Shown: positions 37,010 through 50,280 of the stretch, one piece after another
Numbering within the stretch: position 1 is the stretch's first letter
Layout: each line of letters begins with the position of its first letter
From: Megalopta genalis
Lineage: Eukaryota; Arthropoda; Insecta; Hymenoptera; Halictidae
Assembly (NCBI RefSeq): GCF_051020955.1
Contig: NW_027477002.1
Coordinates: forward strand, 1 to 64,000
Length of the DNA stretch: 64,000 nucleotides
Direction of reading: 5' to 3'
Translations under genes and position numbers: made by a program
The notes under the pieces: model-generated
What the model saw: only the letters and a program-made list of their open reading frames with translations
Told to the model about the DNA's origin: nothing
The model's database searches: none

Positions 37010-38050
37010 TAGCTTCAAATCAATAAGAGGTAGAAGGTTTAGCTTCAAATCAATAGAATATAGAAGTTTTAGCTTCAAATCAATGCGATGTAGAAGGTCT
37101 AGCTTCAAATCCATACGAAACACATGATTTAGCTTCAAATCAATTCGAAGGGCAAGGCTTAGATTCAAATCCATGCGAAACAAATGATTTAGCTTCAGAT
37201 GAATGCGAAGTAGAAGGCTCAGCTTCAAATCCATGCGGCACATATGATTTAGCTTTAAATACTTGCGATATAAGTGACATAGTTTCAAATGGAGGCGAAA
37301 CGAACGAGTTAGCTTCAAATCCATGCGAAACACATGATTTTTGCTGCAAATCAATGTGATGTAGAAGGTTTAGCTTCAAATCCATGCGACACACAAGATT
37401 TAGCTTCAAATCAATGCGATGTAGAAGGTTCAGCTTCAAACCCATGCGACACATATGATTTAGCTTCAAATACTTGCGATATAAGTGATATAGCTTCAAA
37501 AGCTGGAGGAACAAACGAGGAGGCTTCAATTCCAAGCGAAACAAATGATTTAGCTTCAAATCAATGCGAAGTAGAAGGCGTAGCTTCAAAATCCATGCGA
37601 AACAAATGGTTTAGCTACAAATTCTTGTGATATACATTATTGAGCTACAACTGCTTGCGAAACTAACGAGTTAGCTTCAAATCTATGCGAAACACACGAT
37701 TTATCTTTCAAATCAATGCGATGTAGAAGGTTTAGCTTCAAATCAATAAGAGGTAGAAGGTTTAGCTTCAAATCAATAGAATATAGAAGGTTTAGCTTCA
37801 AATCAATGCGATGTAGAAGGTTTAGCTTCAAATCCATACGAAACACATGATTTAGCTTCAAATCAATTCGAAGGGCAAGGCTTAGATTCAAATCCATGCG
37901 AAACAAATGATTTAGCTTCAGATGAATGCGAAGTAGAAGGCTCAGCTTCAAATCCATGCGGCACATATGATTTAGCTTTAAATACTTGCGATATAAGTGA
38001 CATAGTTTCAAATGGAGGCGAAAACGAACGAGTTAGCTTCAAATCCATGC
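37010..38050. repeat. ~720-bp direct repeat pair
   Basis: The nonsense unit 'caataagagg' at 37,021 and the next ten units recur at 37,744 onward in the same order ('caatagaatatagaag', 'ccatacgaaacacatg', 'gaagggcaaggc', 'ccatgcggcacatatg', 'gatataagtgacatag', 'aatggaggcgaaa'). The offset is 723 bp, that is 24 units plus stray insertions (37,338; 37,591; 37,706). Confidence 0.85.
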
Positions 38051-39010
38051 GAAACACATGATTTTATCTATGCGATACACAAGATTTAGCTTCAAATGAA
38101 TGCGATGTAGTAGGTTCAGCTTCAAATCCATGCGACACATATGATTTAGCTTCAAATACTTGCGATATAAGTGATATAGCTTCAAAAGCTGTAGGAACAA
38201 ACGAGTTAGCTTCAAATCCATGCGAAACACATGATTCAGTTGCAAATCAATGCGATGTAGAAGGTTTAGCTACAAATCCATGCGAGACACATTATTTAGC
38301 TGCAAATCAGTGCGAAGTAGAAGGCTCGGGTTCAAATCAATGCGATTCAAATGGTTCATATTCAAATACTTGTGAAAGACATGATTTAGCTTGAACTGCA
38401 TGCGAACACATGATTTAGCTTCAACTGCATGCGAAACACATGATTTAGCTTCAAATCAATGCGATGTAGAAGGTTTTGCTTCAAATCCATGCAAAACACG
38501 TGATTTATCTTCCAATTAATGCGAAGTAGAAGGATTAGCTTCAAATCCATGCGAATCAAATGGTTTAGCTTCACATACTTGTGATATACGTTATTTAGAT
38601 TTAACTGCATGCGCAACGAACGAATTAGCTTCAAATCCATGCGAAACACATGATTTAGCTGTAAATCAATGCGATGAAGAAGGATTAGCTTCAAATCCAT
38701 GTGAAACAAATGATATAGCTTCAAACGCTTGGGGTGTAAGTGATATAGCTTCAAATGAAGACTAATCAAACGAGTTAGCTTCAAAATCCACGCGATACAC
38801 ATGATTTAGCTTCAAATACTAGCGATATAAGTGATGTAGATTCAACTGCAGGCGAAACGAACGAGTTAGCTTCAAATCCATGCGAAACACATGATTTAGC
38901 TGCAAATCAATGCGATGTAGAAGGTTTAGCTTCAAAACAATAAGAGGTAGAAGGTTTAGCTTCAAATCAATAGAATGTAGAAGGTTTAGCTTCAAATCAA
39001 TGCGATGTAG

Positions 39011-39045
39011 AAGGTTTGCTTCAAATCTATAAGAGGTAGATGGTT
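39011..39045. repeat. -1-bp phase block (type example)
   Basis: Where most units have 'ggtttagcttc', this block has 'ggtttgcttc', one A fewer, followed by 'ctataagaggtagatgg'. Related copies are at about 14,001, 44,797, 49,331 and 58,607. A second -1 variant, 'gatagtttgcttc', is at 15,381 and 41,530. These blocks cancel +1 blocks and explain why some marker distances are whole multiples of 30. Confidence 0.88.
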
Positions 39046-39088
39046 TAGCTTCAAATCAATGGAATATAGAAGGTTTAGCTTCAAATAA

Positions 39089-40180
39089 ATGCGATGTAGA
39101 AGGTTTAGCTTCAAATCCATGCGATACACAAGATTTAGCTTCAATCAATGCGATGTATTAGGTTCAGCTTCAAATCCATGCGACACATATGATTTAGCTT
39201 CAAATACTTGTGATATAAGTGATATAGCTTCAAAAGCTGTAGGAACAAACGAGGTAGCTTCAATTCCATGCGAGACACATGATTTAGCTTCAAATCAATG
39301 CGATGTAGAAGGTTTAGCTTCATATCCAAGTGTAACACATGATTTAGCTTCAAATATTTGCGATATAAGTGATATAGCTTCGAATACAGGCGAAAAGAAC
39401 GAGTTAGCTTCAAATCCATGCCAATCACATGAATCAGCTGCAAATCAATGCAATGTAGAAGGTTTAGCTTCAAATCCATGCGAAACACATGATTTAGCTG
39501 CAAATCAATGCGATGTAGAAGGTTTAGCTTCAAATCCATATGAAACACATGATTTAGCTTCAAATCAATTCGAAGGGCAAGGCTTAGATTCAAATCCATG
39601 CGAAACAAATGATTTAGCTTCAGATGAATGCGAAGTAGAAGGCTCAGCTTCAAATCCATGCGAATCAAATGGTTTAGCTTCACATACTTGTGATATACGT
39701 TATTTAGATTTAACTGCATGCGCAACGAACGAGTTAGCTTCAAATCCATGCGAAACACATGATTTAGCTGCAAATCAATGTGATGTAGAAGGTTTAGCTT
39801 CAAATCCATGCGATACACAAGATTTAGCTTCAAATCAATGCGATGTAGAAGGTTCAGCTTCAAATCCATGCGACACATATGATTTAGCTTCAAATACTGG
39901 CGATAGAAGTGATATAACTACAAAAGCTGGAGGAACAAACGAGGTGGCTTCAATTCCATGCGAAACAAATGGTTTAGCTTTAAATCAATGCGAAGTAGAA
40001 GGCGTAGCTTCAAATCCATGCGAAACAAATGGTTTAACTACAAATACTTGTGATATACATTATTTAGCTACAACTGCATGCGAAGCAAGCGAGTTAACTT
40101 CAAATCCATGCGATGCACATGATTTAGCTTCAAATCAATGCGATGTAGAAGGTTTAGCTTCAAATCCATGCCATACATAA
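39089..40180 (+). other. Repeat-derived 363-codon + strand frame, probably not a gene
   Basis: The longest + strand open frame starts in the frame that reads SFKSMRCRRF. It passes into the frame reading ASNQCDVEGL/ASNPCETHDL because one base is missing at about 39,141 ('gcttcaatcaatgcg'). The product would be an Asn-, Asp- and Cys-containing decapeptide repeat with one Cys per ten residues. It has no unique ends, and the apparent start is an internal repeat ATG. Equivalent frames elsewhere are cut by TAA or TAG every few hundred bases. I read it as a by-product of period 30, not a gene. Confidence 0.75.
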
Positions 40181-43100
40181 GATTTAGCTTCAAATCAATG
40201 CGATGTAGAAGGTTCAGCTTCAAATCCATACGAAACACATGATTTAGCTTCAAATAGTTGCGATATAAGTGATATAGCTTCGAATACAGGCGAAACGAAC
40301 GAGTTAGCTTCAAATCCATGCGAAACACATGATTTATCTGCAAATCAATGCGATGAAGAAGGTTTAGCTTCAAATCCATGCGAAACAAATGATATAGCTT
40401 CAAACGCTTGTGGTGTAAGTGATATAGCTTCAAATGAAGGCTAATCAAACGAGTTAGCTTCAAAATCCACGCGATACACATGATTTAGCTTCAAATACTA
40501 GCGATATAAGTCATGTAGATTCAACTGCAGGCGAACCGAACGAATTAGTTTCAAATCCATGCGAAACACACTATTTAGCTGCAAATCAATGCGGTGTAGA
40601 AGGTTTAGCTTCAAGACAATAAGAGGTAGAAGGTATAGCTTCAAATCAATAGTATGTAGAAGGTTTAGCTTCAAGTCAATGCGATGTAGAAGGTTTAGCT
40701 TCAAATCCATACGAAACACATGATTTAGCTTCAAATCAATGCGATGTAGAAGGTTTAGCTTCAAATCCATGCAAAACACGTGATTTTTCTTCCAATTAAT
40801 GCGGAGTAGAAGGCTTAGCTTGAAATCCATGCGAAAAAAATGGTTTAGCTACAAATACTTGTGATATACATTATTTAGCTACAACTGCTTGTGAAACTAC
40901 GAGTTAGGTTCAAATGAATGCGAAGTAGAAGGCCCAGCTTCAAATCCATGCGGCACATATGATTTAGCTTTAAATACTTGCGATATAAGTGATATAGCTT
41001 CAAAAGCTGTAGGAACAAACGAGGTAGCTTCAAATCCATGCGAAACACATGATTCAGCTGCAAATCAATGCGATGTAGAAGGTTTAGCTACAAATCCATG
41101 CGAGACACATTATTTAGCTGCAAATCAGTGCGAAGTAGAAGGCTGGGTTCAAATCAATGCGATTCAAATGGTTCATATTCAAATACTTGTGAAAGACATG
41201 ATTATCTTCAACTGCATGCGAAACACATGATTTAGCTTCAAATCAATGCGATGTAGAAGGTTTTGCTTCAAATCCATGCAAAACACGTGATTTATCTTCC
41301 AATTAATGCAAAGTAGAAGGCTTAGCTTCAAATCCATGCGAATCAAATGGTTTAGCTTCACATACTTGTGATATACGTTATTTAGATTTAACTGCATGCG
41401 CAACGAACGAGTTAGCTTCAAATCCATGCGAAACACATGATTTAGCTGCAAATCAATGCGATGAAGAAGAATTAGCTTCAAATCCATGCGATACACATGA
41501 TTAAGATTCAAATCAATGCGATGTAGATAGTTTGCTTCAAATCCATGCGATACACTAGATTTAGCTTCAAATCAATGCGATGTAGTAGGATCAGCTTCAA
41601 ATCCATGCGATATAAGTGATATAGCTTCAAAAGCAGGAGGAACAAACGAGGTAGCTTCAATACCATGCAAGACAAATGCTTTAGCTTCAAATCAATGCGA
41701 AGTAGAAGGCGTAGCTTCAAATCCATGCGAAAAAAATGGTTTAGCTACAAACACTTGTGATATACATTATTTAGCTACAACTGCTTGCGAAACTAACGAG
41801 TTAGCTTCAATTCCATGCGAGACACATGATTTAGCTTCAAATCAATGCGATGTAGTAGGTTCAGCTTCAAATCCATGCGAGACATATGATTTAGCTTCAA
41901 ATACTTGCGATATAAGTGATATAGCTTCAAAAGCTGTAGGAACAAACGAGGTAGCTTCAATTCCATGCGAGACAAATGATTTAGCATCAAATCAATTCGA
42001 AGGACAAGGCTTAGATTCAAATCCATGCGAAACAAATGATTTATCTTCAAATGAATGCGAAGTAGAAGGCTTGCCTTCAAATCCATGCAAAACAAATGGT
42101 TTAGCTACAAATCAATGCGATGTAGTAGGTTCAGCTTCAAATCCATGCGACACATATGATTTAGCTTCAAATACTTGCGATATAAGTGATATAGCTTCAA
42201 AAGCTGGAGGAACAAACGAGGTTGCTTCAATTCCATGCGAGACACATGATTTAGCTTCAAATCAATGCGATGTGGAATGTTCAGCTTCAAATCCATACGA
42301 AACACATGATTTAGCTTCAAATACTTGCGATATAAGTGATATAGCTTCGAATACAGACGAAACGAACGAGTTAGCTTCAAATCCATGCGAAGCACATGAT
42401 TTATCTGCAAATCAATGCGATGAAGAAGGTTTAGCTTCAAATCCATGCGAAACAAATGATATAGCTTCAAACACTTGTGGTGTAAGTGATATAGCTTCAA
42501 ATAAAGGCTAATCAAACGAGTTAGCTTCAAAATCCACGCGATACACATGATTTAGCTTCAAATACTAGCGATATAAGTCATGTAGATTCAACTGCAGGCG
42601 AACCGAACGAATTAGTTTCAAATCCATGCGAAACACACTATTTAGCTGCAAATCAATGCGGTGTAGAAGGTTTAGATTCAAGACAATAAGAGGTAGAAGG
42701 TTTAGCTTCAAATCAATAGTATGTAGAAGGTTTAGCTTCAAGTCAATGCGATGTAGAAGGTTTAGCTTCAAATCCATACGAAACACATGATTAAGCTTCA
42801 AATCAATGCGATGTAGAAGGTTTAGCTTCAAATCCATGCAAAACACGTGATTTTTCTTCCAATTAATGCGAAGTAGAAGGCTTAGCTTCAAATCCATGCG
42901 AATCAAATGGTTTAGCTACAAATGCTTGTGATATACATTATTTAGCTACAACTGCATGCGAAACAAACGAGTTAGCTTCAAATCCATGCTATATACATGC
43001 TTTAGCTTCAAATCAATGCGATGTAGAAAGTTAGGCTTCAAATCCATGCGATACACAAGATTTAGCTTCAAATCAATTCCATATAGTAGGTTCAGCTTCA

Positions 43101-43250
43101 AATCCATGCGACACATATGATTTAGCTTCAAATACTTGCGATATAAGTGATATAGCTTCAAAAGCTGTGGGAACAAACGAGATAGCTTCAATTCCATGCG
43201 AGACACATGATTTAGCTTCAAATCAATGCGATGTAGAAGGTTCAGCTTCA

Positions 43251-43880
43251 AATCCATACGAAACACATGATTTAGCTTCAAATGAATGCGAAGTAGAAGG
43301 CTTAGCTTCAAATCCATGCAAAACAAATGGTTTAACTACAAATGCTTGTGATATACATTATTTAGCCACAACTGCATGTGAAACAAACGAGTTAGCTTCA
43401 AATCCATGCTATATACATGCTTTAGCTGCAAATCAATTCAATGTAGAAGGTTTAGCTTCAAATCCATGAGAAACACATGATTTAGCTTCAAATGAATGCG
43501 AAGTAGAAGGCTTAGCTTCAAATCCATGCAAAACAAATGGTTTAGCTACAAATGCTTGTGATATACATTATTTAGCCACAACTGCATGCGAAACAAACGA
43601 GTTAGCTTCAAATCCATGCTATATACATGCTTTAGCTGCAAATCAATTCAATGTAGAAGGTTTAGCTTCAAATCCATGAGAAACACATGATTTAGCTTCA
43701 AATGAATGCGAAGTAGAAGGCTTAGCTTCAAATCCATGCAAAACAAATGGTTTAGCTACAAATGCTTGTGATATACATTATTTAGCTACAACTGCATGCG
43801 AAACAAACGAGTTAGCTTCAAATCCATGCTATATACATGCTTTAGCTTCAAATCAATGCGATGTAGAAAGTTAAGCTTCA
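43251..43880. repeat. 210-bp (seven-unit) tandem repeat, three copies
   Basis: Copies begin at 43,251, 43,461 and 43,671. Each runs through 'caaatgaatgcgaagtagaa', 'ccatgcaaaacaaatgg', 'atgcttgtgatatacatt', 'caactgcatg', 'ccatgctatatacatgc' and a type A unit. Copies 2 and 3 start 'ccatgagaaac', giving a TGA in the + frame. The 'ctatatacatgc' unit also appears at about 71, 6,130, 42,990, 44,400 and 63,460. Confidence 0.9.
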
Positions 43881-45539
43881 AATCCATGCGATACACAAGA
43901 TTTAGCTTCAAATCAATGCGATGTAGTAGGTTCTGCTTCAAATCCATGCGACACATATGATTTAGCTTCAAATACTTGCGATATAAGTGATATAGCTTCA
44001 AAAGCTGTAGGAACAAACGAGGTAGTTTCAATTCCATGCGAGACACATGATTTAGCTTCAAATCAATGCGATGTAGAAGGTTTAGCTTCAAATTCAAGCG
44101 TAACACATGATTTAGCTTCAAATACTTGCGATATAAGTGATATAGCTTCGAATACAGGCGAAACGATCGAGTTAGCTTCAAGTCCATGCGAAACACAAGA
44201 TTTAGCTTCAAATCAATGCGATGTAGAAGGTTCAGCTTCAAATCCATACGAAACACATGATTTAGCTTCAAATGAATGCGAAGTAGAAGGCTTAGCTTCA
44301 AATCCATGCAAAACAAATGGTTTAGCTACAAATGCTTGTGATATACATTATTTAGCTACAACTGCATGCGAAACAAACGAGTTAGCTTCAAATCCATGCT
44401 ATATACATGCTTTAGCTTCAAATCAATGCGATGTAGAAAGTTAAGCTTCAAATCCATGCGATACACAAGATTTAGCTTCAAATCAATGCGATGTAGAAGG
44501 TTCAGCTTCAAATCCATGCGACATATATGATTTAGCTTCAAATACTTGCGATATAAGTGATATAGCTTCAAAAGTTGGAGGAACAAACGAGGTGGCTTCA
44601 ATTCCATGCGAAACAAATGATTTAGCTTCAAATCAATGCGAAGTAGAAGGCGTAGCTTCAAATCCATGCGAAAGAAATGGTTTAGCTACAAATACTTGTG
44701 ATATAGATTATTTAGCTACAACTGCATGCGAAACTAACGAGTTAGCTTCAAATCCATGCGAAACACACGATTTATTTTCAAATCAATGCGATGTAGAAGG
44801 TTTGCTTCAAATCTATAAGAGGTAGATGGTTTAGCTTCAAATCAATGGAATATAGAAGGTTTAGCTTCAAATAAATGCGATGTAGAAGGTTTAGCTTCAA
44901 ATCCATGCGATACACAAGATTTAGCTTCAAATCAATGCGATGTATTAGGTTCAGCTTCAAATCCATGCGACACATATGATTTAGCTTTAAATACTTGCGA
45001 TATAAGTGACATAGTTTCAAATGGAGGCGAAACGAACGAGTTAGCTTCAAATCCATGCGAAACACATGATTTAGCTGCAAATCAATGTGATGTAGAAGGT
45101 TTAGCTTCAAATCCATGCGATACACAAGATTTAGCTTCAAATCAATGCGATGTAGAAGGTTCAGCTTCAAACCCATGCGACACATATGATTTAGCTTCAA
45201 ATACTTGCGATATAAGTGATATAGCTTCAAAAGCTGGAGGAACAAACGAGGAGGCTTCAATTCCATGCGAAACAAATGATTTAGCTTCAAATCAATGCGA
45301 AGTAGAAGGCGTAGCTTCAAATCCATGCGAAACAAATGGTTTAGCTACAAATACTTGTGATATAGATTATTTAGCTACAACTGCATGCGAAACTATCGAG
45401 TTAGCTTCAAATCCATGCGATACACATGATTTAGCTTCAAATCAATGCGATGTGGAAGGTTTAGCTTCAAATCCATGCGATACACAAGATTTAGCTTCAA
45501 ATCAATGCGATGTAGTAGGTTCAGCTTCAAATCCATGCG

Positions 45540-46355
45540 ACACATATGATTTAGCTTCAAATACTTGCGATATAAGTGATATAGCTTCAAAAGCTGTAGG
45601 AACAAACGAGGTAGCTTCAATTCCATGCGAGACACATGATTTAGCTTCAAATCAATGCGATGTAGAAGGTTTAGCTTCAAATCCAAACGAAACACATGTT
45701 TTAGCTTCAAATCAATGCGATGTAGAAGGTTTAGCTTCAAATCCATACGAAACACATGATTTAGCTTCAAATCAATTCGAAGGGCAAGGCTTAGATTCAA
45801 ATCTATGCGAAACAAATGATTTAGCTTCAGATGAATGCGAAGTAGAAGGTTCAGCTTCAAATCCATGCGGCACATATGATTTAGCTTTAAATACTTGCGA
45901 TATAAGTGACATAGTTTCAAATGGAGTCCAAACGAACGAGTTAGCTTCAAATCCATGCGAAACACATGATTTATCTTCAAATCAAAGCGATGTAGAACGT
46001 TTAGCTTCAAATCCATGCGATACACAAGATTTAGCTTCAAATGAATGCGATGTAGTAGGTTCAGCTTCAAATCCATGCGACACATATGATTTAGCTTCAA
46101 ATACTTGCGATATAAGTGATATAGCTTCACAAGCTGTAGGAACAAACGAGGTAGCTTCAAATCCATGCGAAACACATGATTCAGCTGCAAATCAATGCGA
46201 TGTAGAAGGTTTAGCTACAAATCCATGCGAGACACATTATTTAGCTGCAAATCAGTGCGAAGTAGAAGGCTCGGGTTCAAATCAATGCGATTCAAATGGT
46301 TCATATTCAAATACTTGTGAAAGACATGATTTAGCTTCAACTGCATGCGAAACAC
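45540..46355. repeat. 0.8-kb segment copied to 50.28 kb
   Basis: The stretch from 'acacatatgattt' to 'aactgcatgcgaaacac' recurs at 50,281-51,096 with an offset of 4,741 bp. This is 158 units plus one, matching two +1 blocks and one -1 block in between. Rare shared variants are 'ccaaacgaaacacatgtttt' and 'gatgtagaacgtttagc'. Confidence 0.9.
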
Positions 46356-46459
46356 ACGATTTATCTTCAAATCAATGCGATGTAGAAGGTTTAGCTTCAA
46401 ATCAATAAGAGGTAGAAGGTTTAGCTTCAAATCAATAGAATATAGAAGGTTTAGCTTCA

Positions 46460-47525
46460 AATCAATGCGATGTAGAAGGTTTAGCTTCAACTCCATACGA
46501 AACACATGATTTAGCTTCAAATCAATTCGAAGGGCAAGGCTTAGATTCAAATCCATGCGAAACAAATGATTTAGCTTCAGATGAATGCGACGTAGAAGGC
46601 TCAGCTTCAAATCCATGCGGCACATATGATTTAGCTTTAAATACTTGCGATATAAGTGACATAGTTTCAAATGGAGGCGAAACGAACGAGTTAGCTTCAA
46701 ATCCATGCGAAACACATGATTTAGCTGCAAATCAATGTGATGTAGAAGGTTTAGCTTCAAATCCATGCGATACACAAGATTTAGCTTCAAATCAATGCGA
46801 TGTAGAAGGTTCAGCTTCAAACCCATGCGACACATATGATTTAGCTTCAAATACTTGCGATATAAGTGATATAGCTTCAAAAGCTGTAGGAACAAACGAG
46901 GTAGCTTCAAATCCATGCGAAACACATGATTCAGCTGCTAATCAATGCGATGTAGAAGGTTTAGCTACAAATCCATGCGAAACAAATGGTTTAGCTACAA
47001 ATACTTGTGATATAGATTATTTAGCTACAACTGCATGCGAAACTAATGAGTTAGCTTCAAATCAATGCGATGTAGAAGGTTTAGCTTCAACTCCATACGA
47101 AACACATGATTTAGCTTCAAATCAATTCGAAGGGCAAGGCTTAGATTCAAATCCATGCGAAACAAATGATTTAGCTTCAGATGAATGCGACGTAGAAGGC
47201 TCAGCTTCAAATCCATGCGGCACATATGATTTAGCTTTAAATACTTGCGATATAAGTGACATAGTTTCAAATGGAGGCGAAACGAACGAGTTAGCTTCAA
47301 ATCTATGCGAAGCACATGATTTAGCTGCAAATCAATGTGATGTAGAAGGTTTAGCTTCAAATCCATGCGATACACAAGATTTAGCTTCAAATCAATGCGA
47401 TGTAGAAGGTTCAGCTTCAAATCCATGCGACACATATGATTTAGCTTCAAATACTTGCGATATAAGTGATATAGCTTCAAAAGCTGGAGGAACAAACGAG
47501 GTAGCTTCAAATCCATGCGAAACAC
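46460..47525. repeat. 600-bp tandem pair (20 units)
   Basis: The module from 'gcttcaactccatacg' through 'gaatgcgacgtagaaggc' and 'ccatgcggcacatatg' begins at about 46,460 and again at 47,060. The first part is present a third time from 57,421. The copies differ by a few substitutions such as 'ccatgcgaaacacatg' against 'ctatgcgaagcacatg'. Confidence 0.85.
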
Positions 47526-48461
47526 ATGATTTAGCTTCAAATCAATGCGATGTAGAAGGTTTTGCTTCAAATCCACGCGAAACAAATGATTTAGCTTCAA
47601 ACACTTGGGGTATACGTGATATAGCTTCAAATGCAGACTAATCAAACGAGTTAGCTTAAAAATCAACGCGATACACATGATTTATCTTCAAACACTTGCG
47701 ATATAAGTGATGTAGATTCAACTGCAGGCAAAACGAAAGAGTTAGCTTCAAATCCATGCGAAACACGTGATATAGCTGCTAATCAATGTGATGTAGAAGG
47801 TTTAGCTTCAAATCCATGCGATACACAAGATTTAGCTTCAAATCAATGAGATGTAGTAGGTTCAGCTTCAAATCCATGCGAAACAAATGCTTTAGCTTCA
47901 AATCAATGCGAAGTAGAAGGCGTAGCTTCAAATCCATGCGAAACAAATGGTTTAGCTACAAATACTTGTGATATACATTATTTAGCTACAACTGCTTGCG
48001 AAACTAACGAGTTAGCTTCAAATCTATGCGAAACACACGATTTATCTTCAAATCAATGCGATGTAGAAGGTTTAGCTTCAAATCAATAAGAGGTAGAAGG
48101 TTTAGCTTCAAATCAATAGAATATAGAAGGTTTAGCTTCAAATCAATGCGATGTAGAAGGTTTAGCTTCAAATCCATACGAAACACATGATTTAGCTTCA
48201 AATCAATTCGAAGGGCAAGGCTTAGATTCAAATCCATGCGAAACAAATGATTTAGCTTCAGATGAATGCGAAGTAGAAGGCTCAGTTTCAAATCCATGCG
48301 GCACATATGATTTAGCTTTAAATACTTGCGATATAAGTGATATAGCTTCAAAAGCTGTAGGAACAAACGAGGTAGCTTCAAATCCATGCGAAACACGTGA
48401 TTCAGCTGCAAATCAATGCGATGTAGAAGGTTTAGCTACAAATCCATGCGAGACACATTAT

Positions 48462-50280
48462 TTAGCTTCAAATCAATGCGAAGTAGAAGGCGTAGCTTCA
48501 AATCCATGCGAAACAAATGGTTTAGCTACAAATACTTGTGAAAGACATGATTTAGCTTCAACTGCATGCGAAACACATGATGTAGATTCAAATCAATGCG
48601 ATGTAGAAGGTTTTGCTTCAAATCCATGCAAAACAAGTGATTTATCTTCCAATTAATGCGAAGTAGAAGGCTTAGCTTCAAATCCATGCGAATCAAATGG
48701 TTTAGCTTCACATACTTGTGATATACGTTATTTAGATTTAACTGCATCCGCAACGAACGAGTTAGCTTCAAATCCATGCGAAACACATGAATCAGCTGCA
48801 AATTAATGCAATGTAGAAGGTTTAGCTTCAAATCCATGCGAAACAAATGATATAGCTTCAAACGCTTGGGGTGTAAGTGATATAGCTTCAAATGACGACT
48901 AATCAAACGAGTTAGCTTCAAAATCCACGCGATACACATGATTTAGCTTCAAATACTAGCGATATAAGTGATGTAGATACAACTGCAGGCGAAACGAACG
49001 TGTTATCTTCTTATCCATGCGAAACACATGATTTAGCTGCAAATCAATGCGATGTAGAAGGTTTGTATTCAAATCCATGCGATACACATGATTAAGATTC
49101 AAATCAATGCGATGTAGAAGGTTTAGCTTCATATCCAAGTGTAACACATGATTTAGCTTCAAATATTTGCGATATAAGTGATATAGCTTCGAATACAGGC
49201 GAAACGAACGAGTTAGCTTCAAATCCATGCGAAACACATGAATCAGCTGCAAATCAATGCAATGTAGAAGGTTTAGCTTCAAATCCATGCGAAACACACG
49301 ATTTATCTTCAAATCAATCCGATGTAGAAGGTTTACTTAAAATCTATAACAGGTAGATGGTTTAGCTTCAAATCAATGGAATATAGAAGGTTTAGCTTCA
49401 AATAAATGCGATGTAGAAGGTTTAGCTTCAAATCCATGCGATACACAAGATTTAGCGTCAAATCAATGCGATGTATTAGGTTCAGCTTCAAATCCATGCG
49501 ACACATATGATTTAGCTTCAAATACTTGCGATATAAGTGATATAGCTTCAAAAGCTGTAGGAACAAACGAGGTAGCTTCAATTCCATGCGAGACACATGA
49601 TTTAGCTTCAAATCAATGCGATGTAGAAGGTTTAGCTTCATATCCAAGTGTAACACATGATTTAGCTTCAAATATTTGCGATATAAGTGATATAGCTTCG
49701 AATACAGGCGAAACGAACGAGTTAGCTTCAAATCCATGCGAAACACATGAATCAGCTGCAAATCAATGCAATGTAGAAGGTTTAGCTTCAAATCCATGCG
49801 AAACACATGATTTAGCTGCAAATCAATGCGATGTAGAAAGTTTAGCTTCAAATCCATACGAAACACATGATTTAGCTTCAAATCAATTCGAAGGACAAGG
49901 CTTAGATTCAAATCCATGCGAAACAAATGCTTTAGCTTCAAATCAATGCGAAGTAGAAGGCGTAGCTTCAAATCCATGCGAAACAAATGGTTTAGCTACA
50001 AATACTTGTGATATACATTATTTAGCTACAACTGCTTGCGAAACTAACGAGTTAGCTTCAAATCTATGCGAAACACACGATTTATCTTCAAATCAATGCG
50101 ATGTAGAAGGTTTAGCTTCAAATCAATAAGAGGTAGAAGGTTTAGCTTCAAATCAATAGAATATAGAAGGTTTAGCTTCAAATCAATGCGATGTAGAAGG
50201 TTTAGCTTCAAATCCATACGAAACACATGATTTAGCTTCAAATCAATTCGAAGGGCAAGGCTTAGATTCAAATCCATGCG
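48462..50280. repeat. 1.8-kb segmental repeat, first copy
   Basis: The same sequence occurs at 57,738-59,556 with an offset of 9,276 bp (309 units plus six; seven +1 blocks and one -1 block lie between). It includes a +1 block at 48,897 with 'gacgactaatc', a -1 block at 49,331 ('gtttacttaaaatctataac') and a nonsense pair at about 50,125. It ends at 50,280, where the copy of 45,540-46,355 begins without a break in phase. Confidence 0.92.

Larger units (their letters stand above)
31020..38060. repeat. Zone rich in one-base insertions
   Basis: Across this zone the 30-bp period is broken repeatedly by single added bases, most of them lengthening a homopolymer: 'gcgaaaacac' (31,298; 34,620), 'ggttttagc' (32,004; 33,125), 'gtaaaaagg' (32,058), 'gattttagc' (32,188; 36,372), 'gaaaaaaaatgg' (34,831), 'gaagggtttagc' (36,648), 'ctttcaaatc' (37,706). 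Elsewhere such changes are rare and shared between copies. The pattern resembles uncorrected long-read consensus error, though local mutational decay is possible. Confidence 0.8.
38760..42505. repeat. Mosaic block with +1 and -1 phase blocks
   Basis: +1 blocks lie at 38,760, 40,439 and 42,506 (the last two as 'ggctaatc'). The distances, 1,679 and 2,067 bp, equal 56 units minus one and 69 units minus three. They are explained by visible one-base losses at 39,017 and 39,141, and at about 40,898, 41,143, 41,203 and 41,530. The stretch around the 40.4-kb marker (roughly 40,201-40,850) is repeated at about 42,268-42,917. Confidence 0.83.

Noticed and set aside
45452..46408. Cys-containing decapeptide repeat protein (solenoid, antifreeze or pentapeptide-repeat type)
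   Set aside because: The ASNxC(D/E)xxxL pattern does not match the pentapeptide A(D/N)LXX rule or the TCT antifreeze repeats I know, and the frame has frequent nonsense units along the array.
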